From Streptomyces chrestomyceticus JCM 4735 (GTDB lineage Bacteria > Actinomycetota > Actinomycetes > Streptomycetales > Streptomycetaceae), in the NCBI RefSeq assembly GCF_003865135.1, contig NZ_BHZC01000001.1, positions 9,114,001 through 9,178,000 of the forward strand: 64,000 bases of DNA. The letters run 5' to 3'. The notes below the pieces were generated by a model. It did not search any database, was not told where the DNA came from, and saw nothing but the letters and a program-made list of their open reading frames with translations. The stretch's first letter is position 1. Every line of letters starts with the position of its first letter. A program made the translations under genes and the position numbers. Shown piece by piece: positions 28,659 through 36,768 of this stretch.

Positions 28659-29794
28659 GACAGCGGCACCTGCCCCGCGGTCAGTTCGGCGCTGAACCGG
28701 CGCGCGATCTCGGGGACGGTGACGGCCCCGGAGGCCCGTTCGCCCGCCGCGCCGCCCGCCCGGCCGCGGACCACGAGGAGCGTGGGCCCTTCGGCGCGGA
28801 AGGCGTCCTGGATCGCGGGCCGCACCGCCGCGGTGGAGGCCACGTACTGCACCCGCCGGTAGCCGCTGCCCCGGGCGATGGTGTCGAACTCCGTGGTGCT
28901 CGCGGTGGTGGCCTGCCCGCCGGTGGAGTCGTAGACCTGGTTGTCGAACAGCACGTGCACCAGGTTCGGCGGCGCGAAGTGCCCCACCGTGGTGAGCGCT
29001 CCCATGTGCATCAGCACCGAGCCGTCACCGTCGAGCACCACGAACCGTTCCGACGGGCGGGCCAGGGCGGACCCCAGGGCCAGGGAGGCCACATGGCCCA
29101 TCGAGCCCTGCATGTAGAAGTTGCGCGGCCGGTCGCCCCGGTTGAACAGCGAGCGGGACAGATAGCCGGTGGTGGAGAAGACGAACTCCGGTCCGACCTC
29201 GGCGAGCACGGCCTTCACCAGGTCGTCGCGGTCGGGCAGATCGCCGTCGGCCGGCCGCGTCTCCGCGTCCGGCGCGCCGACCGCCTTCTCGTCCTCCACC
29301 GCGCCCTTGGCGACCAGGACGAACGCCGGCCGTCCCGAGGCGAGCACCGGCCGGGTCTCCTCCAGGACCTCGTCGAGGCCCGGCCCGTCCGGCAGGAGCA
29401 TCCGGTGCGGTACGTCGAGCGAGTCGAGCCAGTCCGGCACGACGCGGCCCATCCAGTGGTGCTGGGGCTCGCCGCTGGACGCCTTGGGCCAGCCGCGCAT
29501 GCTGACGAACACCAGCACCGGGATCTGATAGGGCAGGACCAGCGAGGTCAGCGGGTTGATGAGGTTGCCGAAGCCGGAGTTCTGGGCGATGACCGCGGCC
29601 GGCCGTCCGGCCAGCCGGCTGCCGGCCGCGGTGGCCAGCGCGGTGCCCTCGTTGGCGGCCGGCACGTAGGGGATGTCCGGCCAGTGGGCCAGTTCGCCGA
29701 TGGGGCCGCCGAAGTACGAGCAGGGCACTCCGGAGACCAGGCCGATGCCGTGGTTGTCGAGCGCGGTGACGAACGCCTTGGAGGTCGTGCTCAC
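28655..29794 (-). CDS. ppd: Phosphonopyruvate decarboxylase
   Basis: A protein of 379 residues starting at GTG 29794, which overlaps the PEP mutase stop. It is TPP-dependent and drives the unfavourable PEP mutase equilibrium by decarboxylating phosphonopyruvate to phosphonoacetaldehyde. The N-terminal 'GIGLVSGVPCSYFGGPIGEL' and 'PAANEGTALATAAGSRLAGR' (catalytic Glu) and the C-terminal TPP motif 'VLDGDGSVLMHMGALTTV' followed by 'FDNQVYDSTGGQ' are diagnostic for the Ppd/Fom2 family. Confidence 0.96.
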   Translation of the reverse strand: MSTTSKAFVTALDNHGIGLVSGVPCSYFGGPIGELAHWPDIPYVPAANEGTALATAAGSRLAGRPAAVIAQNSGFGNLINPLTSLVLPYQIPVLVFVSMRGWPKASSGEPQHHWMGRVVPDWLDSLDVPHRMLLPDGPGLDEVLEETRPVLASGRPAFVLVAKGAVEDEKAVGAPDAETRPADGDLPDRDDLVKAVLAEVGPEFVFSTTGYLSRSLFNRGDRPRNFYMQGSMGHVASLALGSALARPSERFVVLDGDGSVLMHMGALTTVGHFAPPNLVHVLFDNQVYDSTGGQATTASTTEFDTIARGSGYRRVQYVASTAAVRPAIQDAFRAEGPTLLVVRGRAGGAAGERASGAVTVPEIARRFSAELTAGQVPLS

Positions 29795-30666
29795 GGGGCG
29801 GTCCGGAAGGCCGCGGTCATGCCCTGCAGCGCGAAGATCTCCGGCATGGTGGCGATGTCGGCGTCCACGGACTCGGCGCGGCCCTCGACGCGCAGCTTGC
29901 CGAGCACCTCGCGCATGTTCTTCACGGCCGCCCGCATGCCCTGGTTCGCGTAGATGACCAGGCGGTAACCGGCGTCGAACAGCGCCTTCTCCTCCACCGA
30001 GGCGTAGGTGGTGGGCACCGCCACCAGCGGTACGTCGCGGTCCCAGGCGTCGCCGAGCTCCAGGATGTCGTCCGGGCGGCGGCTCTTGCTGTGGACCAGT
30101 ACGGCGTCCGCCCCGGCGTCCGCGTACGCGTGGGCGCGCTCCAGCGCCTCGGGTACGCCCTGGCCGGAGATGAGCGCCTCGGTACGGGCGATCAGCAGGA
30201 AGCGCTCGTCCTTCTGCGTCTGCTTGCCGGCCTCGATCTTGAGGGCGAACTCCTTGGTGGGCAGCAGGTCCTGGCCGGCGTCCGCGAAGCTGTTGATCTT
30301 CGGGAACAGCTTGTCCTCGATGCACATCGCGGCGATGCCGGCCCGCTCGTACCGCTCCACGGCGAACGCCACGTTGAGCGGCCCGCCGAACCCGGTGTCG
30401 CAGTCGGCGATCACCGGGATGTCGATGATCGCGTCCATCGCCTCGGCGGCCGCCAGGAACTGCGTCATCGTCACCAGGCTGGCGTCCGGCAGACCGTAAC
30501 TGGCGGACACCTCGAAGCTGGAGCACCAGACGGCGTCGAAGCCCGCCTGCTCCACCAGCTTGGCGCTGAGGCCGTCGTGCGCGCCGACCGCGGCCACCGG
30601 CCGGGGACCGGCGAGCAGCTCACGCAGCCGTGCGGACTTGTTCGTGGTGGTGGCGTTCTCGGACAT
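29791..30666 (-). CDS. pepM: Phosphoenolpyruvate mutase
   Basis: A protein of 291 residues that catalyses PEP to phosphonopyruvate, the C-P bond-forming step of nearly all natural phosphonates. The diagnostic EDKx5NS motif is present as 'EDKLFPKINS' (Glu117 to Ser126) and distinguishes true mutases from isocitrate-lyase relatives. Metal-site residues are seen in 'PVIADCDTGFGG'. The ATG at 30666 is one base from the HEPD stop, and the next gene overlaps by four bases, so this is the heart of a translationally coupled operon. Confidence 0.98.
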   Translation of the reverse strand: MSENATTTNKSARLRELLAGPRPVAAVGAHDGLSAKLVEQAGFDAVWCSSFEVSASYGLPDASLVTMTQFLAAAEAMDAIIDIPVIADCDTGFGGPLNVAFAVERYERAGIAAMCIEDKLFPKINSFADAGQDLLPTKEFALKIEAGKQTQKDERFLLIARTEALISGQGVPEALERAHAYADAGADAVLVHSKSRRPDDILELGDAWDRDVPLVAVPTTYASVEEKALFDAGYRLVIYANQGMRAAVKNMREVLGKLRVEGRAESVDADIATMPEIFALQGMTAAFRTAP

Positions 30667-30667
30667 G

Positions 30668-32035
30668 TCAGTTACCTTCCTTGCTGTACCAGAGCCGGTC
30701 TTCGTTGACATAGCGCTCGATCCCGCCCTCGGGCATGGCGCCGAGGGCGTGCCGCACCTCGGGCAGCACCGCACCCGCGATGCGCAGCAGCAGGACCTGG
30801 GCGGGGGGCGCCTCGGGGTCCGTGCGGACGAAGGAGAGCGGGACCTCGGGCATGAGGTAGGCGGAGTCGCCGGGCTGCAGCTCCTCCTCGTACCGCTCCC
30901 CGTCGGCCTCCCAGAGCAGCCGCACGGGCTGGTCACCGAGCACGTAGAGGTAGCTGTGCTGGTAGGTGGAGAGCCAGGCGGTGTCCTCGGCGGAGCGGGC
31001 CAGCACCTCGGTCTCCAGCGCGGTGGTGTGCGGGTGCGAGGCGTCGCCGGCGAGCTGGGTGAAGCGGTAGGCGGGAGAGTCCGCCGGGTAGTGCCAGCGG
31101 TGGGCGGTCGCGGACCGCTGGACGACCACACCGCCGTCCGTGCGGGTGCTCGGCGGCAGCAGGTCGCGCTCGGAGATGCCGAGCGCCTCGGCCAGTTGGG
31201 CCCGCTCGGCGCCGGTCGGCTGCCGGTCCCCGTCGACCAGTACCGCCAGGTGCCCGGCGGACAGCCCGGTGCGGCGGGCCAGCTCCTCGACGGTGACCGC
31301 CCTGGCCTGGAGGAACGAGCGCAGCAGGGCGGCCGGTCCGCCGTCGGGGGTCAGCTTGGCCTGGTGGGCGGCGGCGTTGCCGAGGATGGCCAGCTCACGC
31401 TGGGCGTCCCCGACCAGGTCACCGCCGTAGGTGAGGGCCAGGATGTACGCCGGTTCGTCGGTGGACCGCGCGGTGAAGGAGTGCGGGGCGAACGGCAGCC
31501 CCCACACCGAGTCGCCGGTCTCCATCGGGACGCAGACGCTGCGGTCCTGCCACCGGTAGTAGTAGTTGACCGGGCCGACGAAGTAGGTGAACTGGTAGAG
31601 CAGATGGCCGCGGTTCCAGCGGACGGCCGGGTTGTCGGCATCGTTGTCGTCCACCGGCTGGAGCATGCGGATCCACTCGGGGCGGTACGAGGCCACGCGG
31701 GACATCGCGGTGTCGCGGTACTCGTAGTAGTCGTCACCGCCGCGGGCCAGCACCCGGGAGGACGCCTCCGACTCCTTGGCCCGCATGATGCGGACCCGTC
31801 GGGAGGTGTCGTCGTGGCCGGGCAGCAGATCGCGCTCGTTGAGCGGCCACACTTCGGCGGCCCGGCCCAGCAGGGCCAGGTCCACGGGCTGTTCGCCGCT
31901 GGTGAGACCGGCGAAGGTGCCGGGGGCGAGGCCGAGGTCGGCCTCGGCGGTGGTGTCGTCGCGCTTGAGATCGTTGGCGGCGGCGCGCAGCAGCGCTGCC
32001 GCCCGCCGGTCGAAGGCAGGGTCCGGTAGGGACAT
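30668..32035 (-). CDS. hepD: 2-Hydroxyethylphosphonate dioxygenase (HEPD/MpnS family)
   Basis: A protein of 455 residues, the usual size of HEPD and methylphosphonate synthase. It has duplicated halves, each with an HTH-like segment ('LGLAPGTFAGLTSGEQPVDL' and 'RTGLSAGHLAVLVDGDRQPT') and a cupin. The first cupin holds 'NRGHLLYQFTYFVGPVNYYY', giving His144, Gln148 and later His185 ('PFAPHSF'). This is the 2-His-1-Gln iron triad known from MpnS and Streptomyces albus HepD, with Asn141 for phosphonate binding. It converts 2-hydroxyethylphosphonate with O2 to hydroxymethylphosphonate plus formate. The PhpE-like neighbour favours HEPD over MpnS activity. Confidence 0.92.
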   Translation of the reverse strand: MSLPDPAFDRRAAALLRAAANDLKRDDTTAEADLGLAPGTFAGLTSGEQPVDLALLGRAAEVWPLNERDLLPGHDDTSRRVRIMRAKESEASSRVLARGGDDYYEYRDTAMSRVASYRPEWIRMLQPVDDNDADNPAVRWNRGHLLYQFTYFVGPVNYYYRWQDRSVCVPMETGDSVWGLPFAPHSFTARSTDEPAYILALTYGGDLVGDAQRELAILGNAAAHQAKLTPDGGPAALLRSFLQARAVTVEELARRTGLSAGHLAVLVDGDRQPTGAERAQLAEALGISERDLLPPSTRTDGGVVVQRSATAHRWHYPADSPAYRFTQLAGDASHPHTTALETEVLARSAEDTAWLSTYQHSYLYVLGDQPVRLLWEADGERYEEELQPGDSAYLMPEVPLSFVRTDPEAPPAQVLLLRIAGAVLPEVRHALGAMPEGGIERYVNEDRLWYSKEGN

Positions 32036-32110
32036 GGTGGGGGCCTTTCCTCTGACGTTTGCGTGCGCGGGGGAGGGGAGCCCCGCGGCGGGGCCGTACG
32101 GTGCGGAGGC

Positions 32111-33139
32111 TCAGCGCCGCACGGCGGCACGGACCAGCGGCTGGGCGTGCAGGCCGTAACGGGTCTTGAACTCGTCGTTGCGGCGGCCGCATTCGAGGAC
32201 CTGCCGCCCGGAGGCCATGCCGGCCTCCAGTTCGGCCGCGAACAGCACGTACTGGGGACTCCAGTTGAGTTCCTGCGGGTAGAGACAGCCGCCCGCCCAG
32301 GCGTGCATCCGGGTGCGGTCGTACAGGCACAGGGAGACCGCGAGCAGCACGCCGTCCAGATCCACGCGCAGGATGCCGCAGTCGGGGCCGAGGGCGTTCA
32401 CCAGGGCGGCGAGCCGGTCCGGCGGGTAGTAGCCGGGGGCGTGCTTGTCCGCGGTGGCCTCGCACAGGTCCAGTACGTCCTGGTCGAGCGCTTCGGAGCC
32501 CTGGCGCAGGGTGATCTCGGCGCCGGCGTCGCGGGCCCGCCGCGCGAACTGGCGCAGGGTGCGCCGGGAGGGGCGGCTTACGGTGGTGAGGTGCTCGTCC
32601 AGGGTGGCGGGACCGCCTGCGAGGGGCAGGCGGTAACGCGGCACGGTGGACTCGGTCGCCACGCCGATCTCCGTGAGGAGGCGGGCGAGTTCGCCGTCGG
32701 CGGCCACGTTGGCCAGTCCCCAGAGATCCACGTCGGAGCTGTCGGCCAGCTCACCCAGCGCGTTCCAGAACGTCTCCACCAGGGGAGCGGTCAGCGGTAC
32801 GCGACTGGGCAGCACGGTGTCGTAACAGTGCCACACGTGTCCCATCAGCACCGTGAGCAGCGCGTCGGCCCCAGGGCCCGTGGCGAACGGGTCACGGGTG
32901 TGCTGGAGGTACACCGGCAGGACGGCGACCGGTTCACCGGCCGGCTCCTCCCGCGCCACCAGGTAGCGGGCGCGGGACGGCGAGGTGAGCGGCAGCTTCT
33001 CCACGCTGCACAGGAAGTCGTAGCTGTAGAAGACGGGCGCCCCGCACGCCTCCACCAGCGAGGTCCAGGCTCGGCGGCCCACCTCCTCCACCGAGTCGGC
33101 GACCGACACGGTGCAGGAGGCGGTACGGGTGCCGATCAC
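32111..33139 (-). CDS. FemAB/GNAT-like ligase or acyltransferase
   Basis: A protein of 342 residues starting at GTG 33139, overlapping the previous stop by four bases. The layout is that of FemAB-like BioF2/GNAT proteins: an N-terminal half with 'SWTSLVEACG'-type start (WTSLVEACGAPVFYSYDFL), then 'SRRTLRQFARRARDAGAEIT' and 'LDGVLLAVSLCLYDRTRMHAWAGGC', ending 'LECGRRNDEFKTRYGLHAQPLVRA'. The final 'G..K.R.G' segment is typical of the group. Possible roles are aminoacyl-tRNA-dependent peptide bond formation or N-acylation of a phosphonate intermediate. It is distinct from the second such protein at 21905. Confidence 0.78.
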   Translation of the reverse strand: MIGTRTASCTVSVADSVEEVGRRAWTSLVEACGAPVFYSYDFLCSVEKLPLTSPSRARYLVAREEPAGEPVAVLPVYLQHTRDPFATGPGADALLTVLMGHVWHCYDTVLPSRVPLTAPLVETFWNALGELADSSDVDLWGLANVAADGELARLLTEIGVATESTVPRYRLPLAGGPATLDEHLTTVSRPSRRTLRQFARRARDAGAEITLRQGSEALDQDVLDLCEATADKHAPGYYPPDRLAALVNALGPDCGILRVDLDGVLLAVSLCLYDRTRMHAWAGGCLYPQELNWSPQYVLFAAELEAGMASGRQVLECGRRNDEFKTRYGLHAQPLVRAAVRR

Positions 33140-34011
33140 CTGGCCGCTTCCACGCTCGCCCGCAGGGGCGGGAAGTGCAGCGACGAGCCGAGCACCACAC
33201 GCTCCCACTCGTCCAGGACCACGCCCGCCCGGCGCAGCCGCTCCTCCGCCCAGGCCATCCGCAGCTCGTCGCGCCACTTCGGGGTGAAGTCGCAGCGCAC
33301 CACGTCGGCCAAGCCGGCGGTGAGCCGGTCGCCGAGGAGGTCGGCCAGCCGGTCGCCGGCGCCGGGCAGGCCCAGTTGGCCGGTGTCGGCGAACTCGGTG
33401 GTGAACCGCTGCCGTACGGCGGCAGGCAGTTCCTCCCACAGCGCGCCCACCAGCCGGGTGCGCACCGAGGCCAGTACCTGCTCGAAGTCGCGGGTCTCCG
33501 GGTTGCCCGGCGTGTTCAGCCGGCACAACTGGTCGATCTCGGCGGCGACCTCCTCCGGGTCGCCCGCGTGCTCCGGAGTCAGACCGAAGACGGCGGCCTC
33601 CCGCTCGGAGTCCTCCGGGCCGTCGGAGCTGTGCATCACGCTCATGGCGCTGTTGATGGCGTCGAAGTCCCGCCGCAGCGTGCCCAGGTCGGCGTCGGTC
33701 GGGTGCTGGTAGCCCTTGAGCTTGGCGAGTTCGGCGTGCCGGCCGTCGCAGCGGCAGATCAGGGCGACGGTGGGACCGAGGCCGAGGACGGCGTCCACCA
33801 GGCGGTAGCGCCAGGTCTGCCACTGGCCCGCGATGAGGTCCGAGTACAGGTCGTCGATCAGCTCCGGATCGGCCTGCAGGGCCCGCGCGGCCACCGGCGG
33901 GAAGCCCTCGTCCCGCAGCCTCCGCACCAGATCGCCGTGCCGGCCCCGGTAGACGATGTCGGAGCTCAGCAGGACGAACACGTGTCGGGACCAGAAGTCT
34001 TCAGCAGTCAC
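33136..34011 (-). CDS. Nucleoside-diphosphate-kinase-like protein with extra domain
   Basis: A protein of 291 residues starting at GTG 34011 behind GAAAGG. The N-terminal ~135 residues look like an NDK fold: 'RHVFVLLSSDIVYRGRHGDL' matches the NDK opening (VLIKPDAVRRG), and 'MSVMHSSDGPEDSEREAAVFG' matches the catalytic-His motif (HGSDSVESAEREI). The lysine of the KPD motif reads as Ser, so phosphate handling may be altered. The C-terminal ~150 residues have no family I recognise. The gene is four-base overlapped on both sides, so it belongs to the phosphonate pathway, perhaps making a phosphoryl-activated intermediate (inference). Confidence 0.7.
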   Translation of the reverse strand: MTAEDFWSRHVFVLLSSDIVYRGRHGDLVRRLRDEGFPPVAARALQADPELIDDLYSDLIAGQWQTWRYRLVDAVLGLGPTVALICRCDGRHAELAKLKGYQHPTDADLGTLRRDFDAINSAMSVMHSSDGPEDSEREAAVFGLTPEHAGDPEEVAAEIDQLCRLNTPGNPETRDFEQVLASVRTRLVGALWEELPAAVRQRFTTEFADTGQLGLPGAGDRLADLLGDRLTAGLADVVRCDFTPKWRDELRMAWAEERLRRAGVVLDEWERVVLGSSLHFPPLRASVEAAR

Positions 34012-34802
34012 GGACGCTGCCTTTCGTGTGATTGCGGTAAGGCGGAGCCGTCGACGGCGTTCCGCTCCGGCAGGACGGGGACGGCGGCGTGGTGCCGCAC
34101 CGGACAGGCGTCGGGGGCGGCGACGCTCGCGTCGTCCGGGAGTGCGTACTGCCGCCACTTGAAGTCGGTGGAGGTGTCGCCGTCGCCGAGGGTGGGGTGC
34201 GGCCCGATCCGGTCGTAGCGCGCCAGCCCCTCCCGGACCCGGCGTTTGGCGGCCTTGCCGGCCACCGTGCTGCCGCCGATGCCCTCGAAGACCCGCCGGA
34301 CCTGGAAGACCAGGGTCAGGCACGGCCCGAGGTCACGGCTGCGGCGGTCCCGGTAGGCGGGGCTAGCGGCGAAGATGAACCACGGCTCGCCGTCGAAGCA
34401 CCACTGCCAGCGGGGGTCGGCGGGGTCGGTGGGCACCTCGGCCGGCCAGGGCTCGGTGTCGTACGCCCGCAGTTCGTCCAGCAGCGTCCAGAACCGCCGG
34501 TGGTCGTCCGCGAGTTCCGCGCCGGGCACGGCCGGACCGACGAAGACGATCAGGGTCTGCCGCTTGGGTCCCTGCCAGGCCCGCTGCCGGTAGGCCCGCA
34601 GGGACCGGGCGAGCGCGGCCGGACCGTGGGTGTCCGGGTAGCGGGTGTCGACGGCGCTGAAGGAGTTGTTGCCGCGCTGCTGGCCCTGCGTCCCGAAGTA
34701 ACAGGGATAGGACGGCTCTTCGGCGAGAATCCGCTCGGTGAAGACGCTGTGCGCTTCCGGGACCCAGCCGAAAGGCTCGTCGCCGGAACCGGAGCGCGAC
34801 AC
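34008..34802 (-). CDS. YqcI/YcgG family protein, likely haem-dependent arginine/guanidine N-hydroxylase
   Basis: A protein of 264 residues. GTG 34802 was chosen because GGAGGG lies eight bases upstream; an in-frame GTG at 34943 lacks a site. Family hallmarks are 'EEPSYPCYFGTQGQQRGNNS', 'LRAYDTEPWPAEVPTDPADP', 'QWCFDGEPWFIFAASPAYRD', 'RVFEGIGG' and 'RYDRIGPHPTLGDGDTSTDF' followed by 'KWRQY'. Characterised members that I know of are haem proteins that N-hydroxylate arginine or other guanidines. As first gene of the phosphonate operon it predicts an N-hydroxyarginine unit in the product. Confidence 0.85.
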   Translation of the reverse strand: MSRSGSGDEPFGWVPEAHSVFTERILAEEPSYPCYFGTQGQQRGNNSFSAVDTRYPDTHGPAALARSLRAYRQRAWQGPKRQTLIVFVGPAVPGAELADDHRRFWTLLDELRAYDTEPWPAEVPTDPADPRWQWCFDGEPWFIFAASPAYRDRRSRDLGPCLTLVFQVRRVFEGIGGSTVAGKAAKRRVREGLARYDRIGPHPTLGDGDTSTDFKWRQYALPDDASVAAPDACPVRHHAAVPVLPERNAVDGSALPQSHERQRP

Positions 34803-35389
34803 CTCGGAGTCCCTCCATAGATAGCTTTCCAAAGAACGCTCCGAAAGGGTCGTTGGAGAATACTGCGAGCCGCGCCGCCCGAAGGACGGAAGAGATGTGC
34901 TGGGGCGGGGCTCGCCGCGCAGAACAATCACAACAGCGCTCACTCGGCACTGTCAAGGCTTCACTGCCCCAAAGGATTTGCGGGAGGGAAGACCCGCGGG
35001 CCGTTAGGGAAAGCCGGCACCACCGCGAATATCCCGCCCCTCGCGCGCACGCGTACGGTACTGATCGTCGGCACGGCCATGACCAGCGGCGCCGGGCCGC
35101 TGCGGGGCGCTCGCGGCTCGGGTACACAAGGGCAACGCACGCTGCCCGTTGGTCCCGGATCGGCCGCCGGCCCTTTTCACCAGCGCCATCGTGACTAGGG
35201 TTTTGGCTCATCCGCACAGCAGCCGACGAACCCCGGCCGACGCCGGTACCGGACAACGACGAGAGCCCGCCGAGCCCCCGGGACATAACCCGCGCCGCGT
35301 CGTACCGACAGCGTTGTTCCCGCCGCGGGCAAACGGCTTCCGGGCAACCGGTCCACACGACAGGGCAGCGAGCCGAAAAAGGTTGTGCA
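34803..35389. promoter_or_regulatory. Divergent promoter region between the phosphonate operon and the ATP-grasp gene
   Basis: About 590 bases without a supported gene, noticeably more A/T-rich than the flanks in places. A minus-strand promoter candidate lies at 34927-34956. On the plus strand TTTTCA (35174-35179) and TAGGGT (35196-35201) are spaced by 16 and could drive the ATP-grasp gene, leaving a leader of about 180 bases. No long palindrome stands out. Confidence 0.5.
34927..34956 (-). promoter_or_regulatory. Candidate sigma-70-type promoter of the phosphonate operon
   Basis: On the minus strand a perfect TTGACA -35 box (34951-34956), an 18-base spacer and TGTGAT (34927-34932). This would start transcription about 118 bases upstream of the YqcI/YcgG GTG. 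It is a sequence match only. Confidence 0.4.
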
Positions 35390-36640
35390 ATGACATCGCA
35401 AATCATCGGGAATGCGCCGGTGCCGCAGCAGGAAAAGCAGCCGGTCATTCTGCTCGACCGCCTCGGCTATTCCTCGTACCGAGGCCCGGACGGCCGCCCC
35501 TTCCTGCCCACGGACCGCTGGGAGGTACGGCTGGTCACCGCACTGGAGCGGACCGGTGAGGCCGTGGGTGACGAGCTGGCGTCCGTCGTCGGGGTGCCCG
35601 GTGTCGAGACCGCGCCGTTCGCCGACGCGGTCCGCTTCCAGCACCGCTGGGGCGGCCGGCCGGCGGCCCGCCTGGTGGCGGTCACCGAACGCTTCCTGCT
35701 GCCCGCCGCCGAACTGCGGGAAGAGCTGGGCATCCCCGGTCAGCGCGTCGAGCAGGCGCTGCTCTTCCGCGACAAGGTGCTGATGAAGGAGCACCTGCGC
35801 GACCACGGCATCGCGGTACCGGACTTCGCCCCGTTCTCCCGGGAGGCCGCGCTGACGCTGCTGGACAAGTACCACCGCGTGGTCGTCAAGCCGCGGCTCG
35901 GCGCCGGTTCCAGCGAGATCCACGTACTGGACGACATCGCCGGACTCGACCGGTTCGTACGGGAACACGCCGGCCGGCTGGCGGAGTTCGAGGTCGAGGA
36001 GTTCGTCGACGGGCAGCTCTACCACGTCGACAGCGTGGTGCAGGACTCGCACGTCACGGCGGCGGTGGCCGGCCGGTACGTGGACAGCACCATGTCGTAC
36101 CGGCGGCTGGAGCCCTGCCGTGACATCGCCGTGCCGGACGGCCCGCTGCTCGACGCGCTGCTCGCGTTCGACCAGGCCGTACTCGCCGCGTACCCGGGCT
36201 TCACCGGAGTGGCGCATCACGAGGTCTTCATGTCCCCCTCGGGCCCCGTGTTCTGCGAGATCGCGGCGCGGGCCGGGGGAGGGGGCATCCTCGCCGGCTT
36301 CCGGTCGCGTACCGGGGCCAACCTCGACGAGGTCATGCTGCGGGCCCAGTTGGACGGCAGCGTGCCGCACGTACCGGCCCCCGCCCCCCATCTGACCGGC
36401 TTCACGGCCCTGTACGCCGAGCCCGGCCGGGTCCTGCGCACCCCGGCGGTGCCCGACGAACCGTGGATCACCGAAGCGCAGATCCTGGTGGGAGAGGGTG
36501 ATCTGATTGATCCGCCGACCCGGTACAGCGACGCGGCGGCCATCGTCTCGGTACGCGGCGACACCGAGGAACAGGTCATGTCCAGACTCGCGGCACTGGC
36601 CGAGCGCATCAGCATTCCCACGGTCCCGGAATCGGCGTAG
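35390..36640 (+). CDS. ATP-grasp amino acid/peptide ligase
   Basis: A protein of 416 residues in the ATP-grasp carboxylate-amine ligase family. Features are 'LLFRDKVLMKEHLRDHGIAV' (domain entry), 'HRVVVKPRLGAGSSEIHVL' (ATP lysine and glycine loop), 'FEVEEFVDGQLYHVD' and the Mg-binding 'FCEIAARAGGGGI' with the R-x-G-G signature. It diverges from the phosphonate operon and probably makes one peptide bond of the phosphonopeptide by acyl-phosphate chemistry, complementing the FemAB-like ligases. The ATG start gives 'MTSQIIGNAPVPQQEKQPVI'. Confidence 0.88.
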   Translation: MTSQIIGNAPVPQQEKQPVILLDRLGYSSYRGPDGRPFLPTDRWEVRLVTALERTGEAVGDELASVVGVPGVETAPFADAVRFQHRWGGRPAARLVAVTERFLLPAAELREELGIPGQRVEQALLFRDKVLMKEHLRDHGIAVPDFAPFSREAALTLLDKYHRVVVKPRLGAGSSEIHVLDDIAGLDRFVREHAGRLAEFEVEEFVDGQLYHVDSVVQDSHVTAAVAGRYVDSTMSYRRLEPCRDIAVPDGPLLDALLAFDQAVLAAYPGFTGVAHHEVFMSPSGPVFCEIAARAGGGGILAGFRSRTGANLDEVMLRAQLDGSVPHVPAPAPHLTGFTALYAEPGRVLRTPAVPDEPWITEAQILVGEGDLIDPPTRYSDAAAIVSVRGDTEEQVMSRLAALAERISIPTVPESA

Positions 36641-36768
36641 GGGACCGCACCGACGCCCTCGGAGACGAGCGCGGCGCGACCGTATACACCCGCCGGTCGC
36701 TCACGCCGGCGGGCCGCACGGCCCGGCGCGGTGCCGCAGTGGCACCGCGCCAGGCCGGCCGGTTCCCG

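Noticed and set aside
30668-32035. Calling this gene methylphosphonate synthase because of the Gln ligand
   Set aside because: The 2-His-1-Gln triad also occurs in a Streptomyces HEPD, and the downstream PhpE-like dehydrogenase needs hydroxymethylphosphonate.
34802-34943. Extending the YqcI/YcgG protein to the upstream GTG at 34943
   Set aside because: The added 47 residues lack family similarity, have no ribosome site and would overlap the promoter candidate. GTG 34802 has GGAGGG at ideal spacing.
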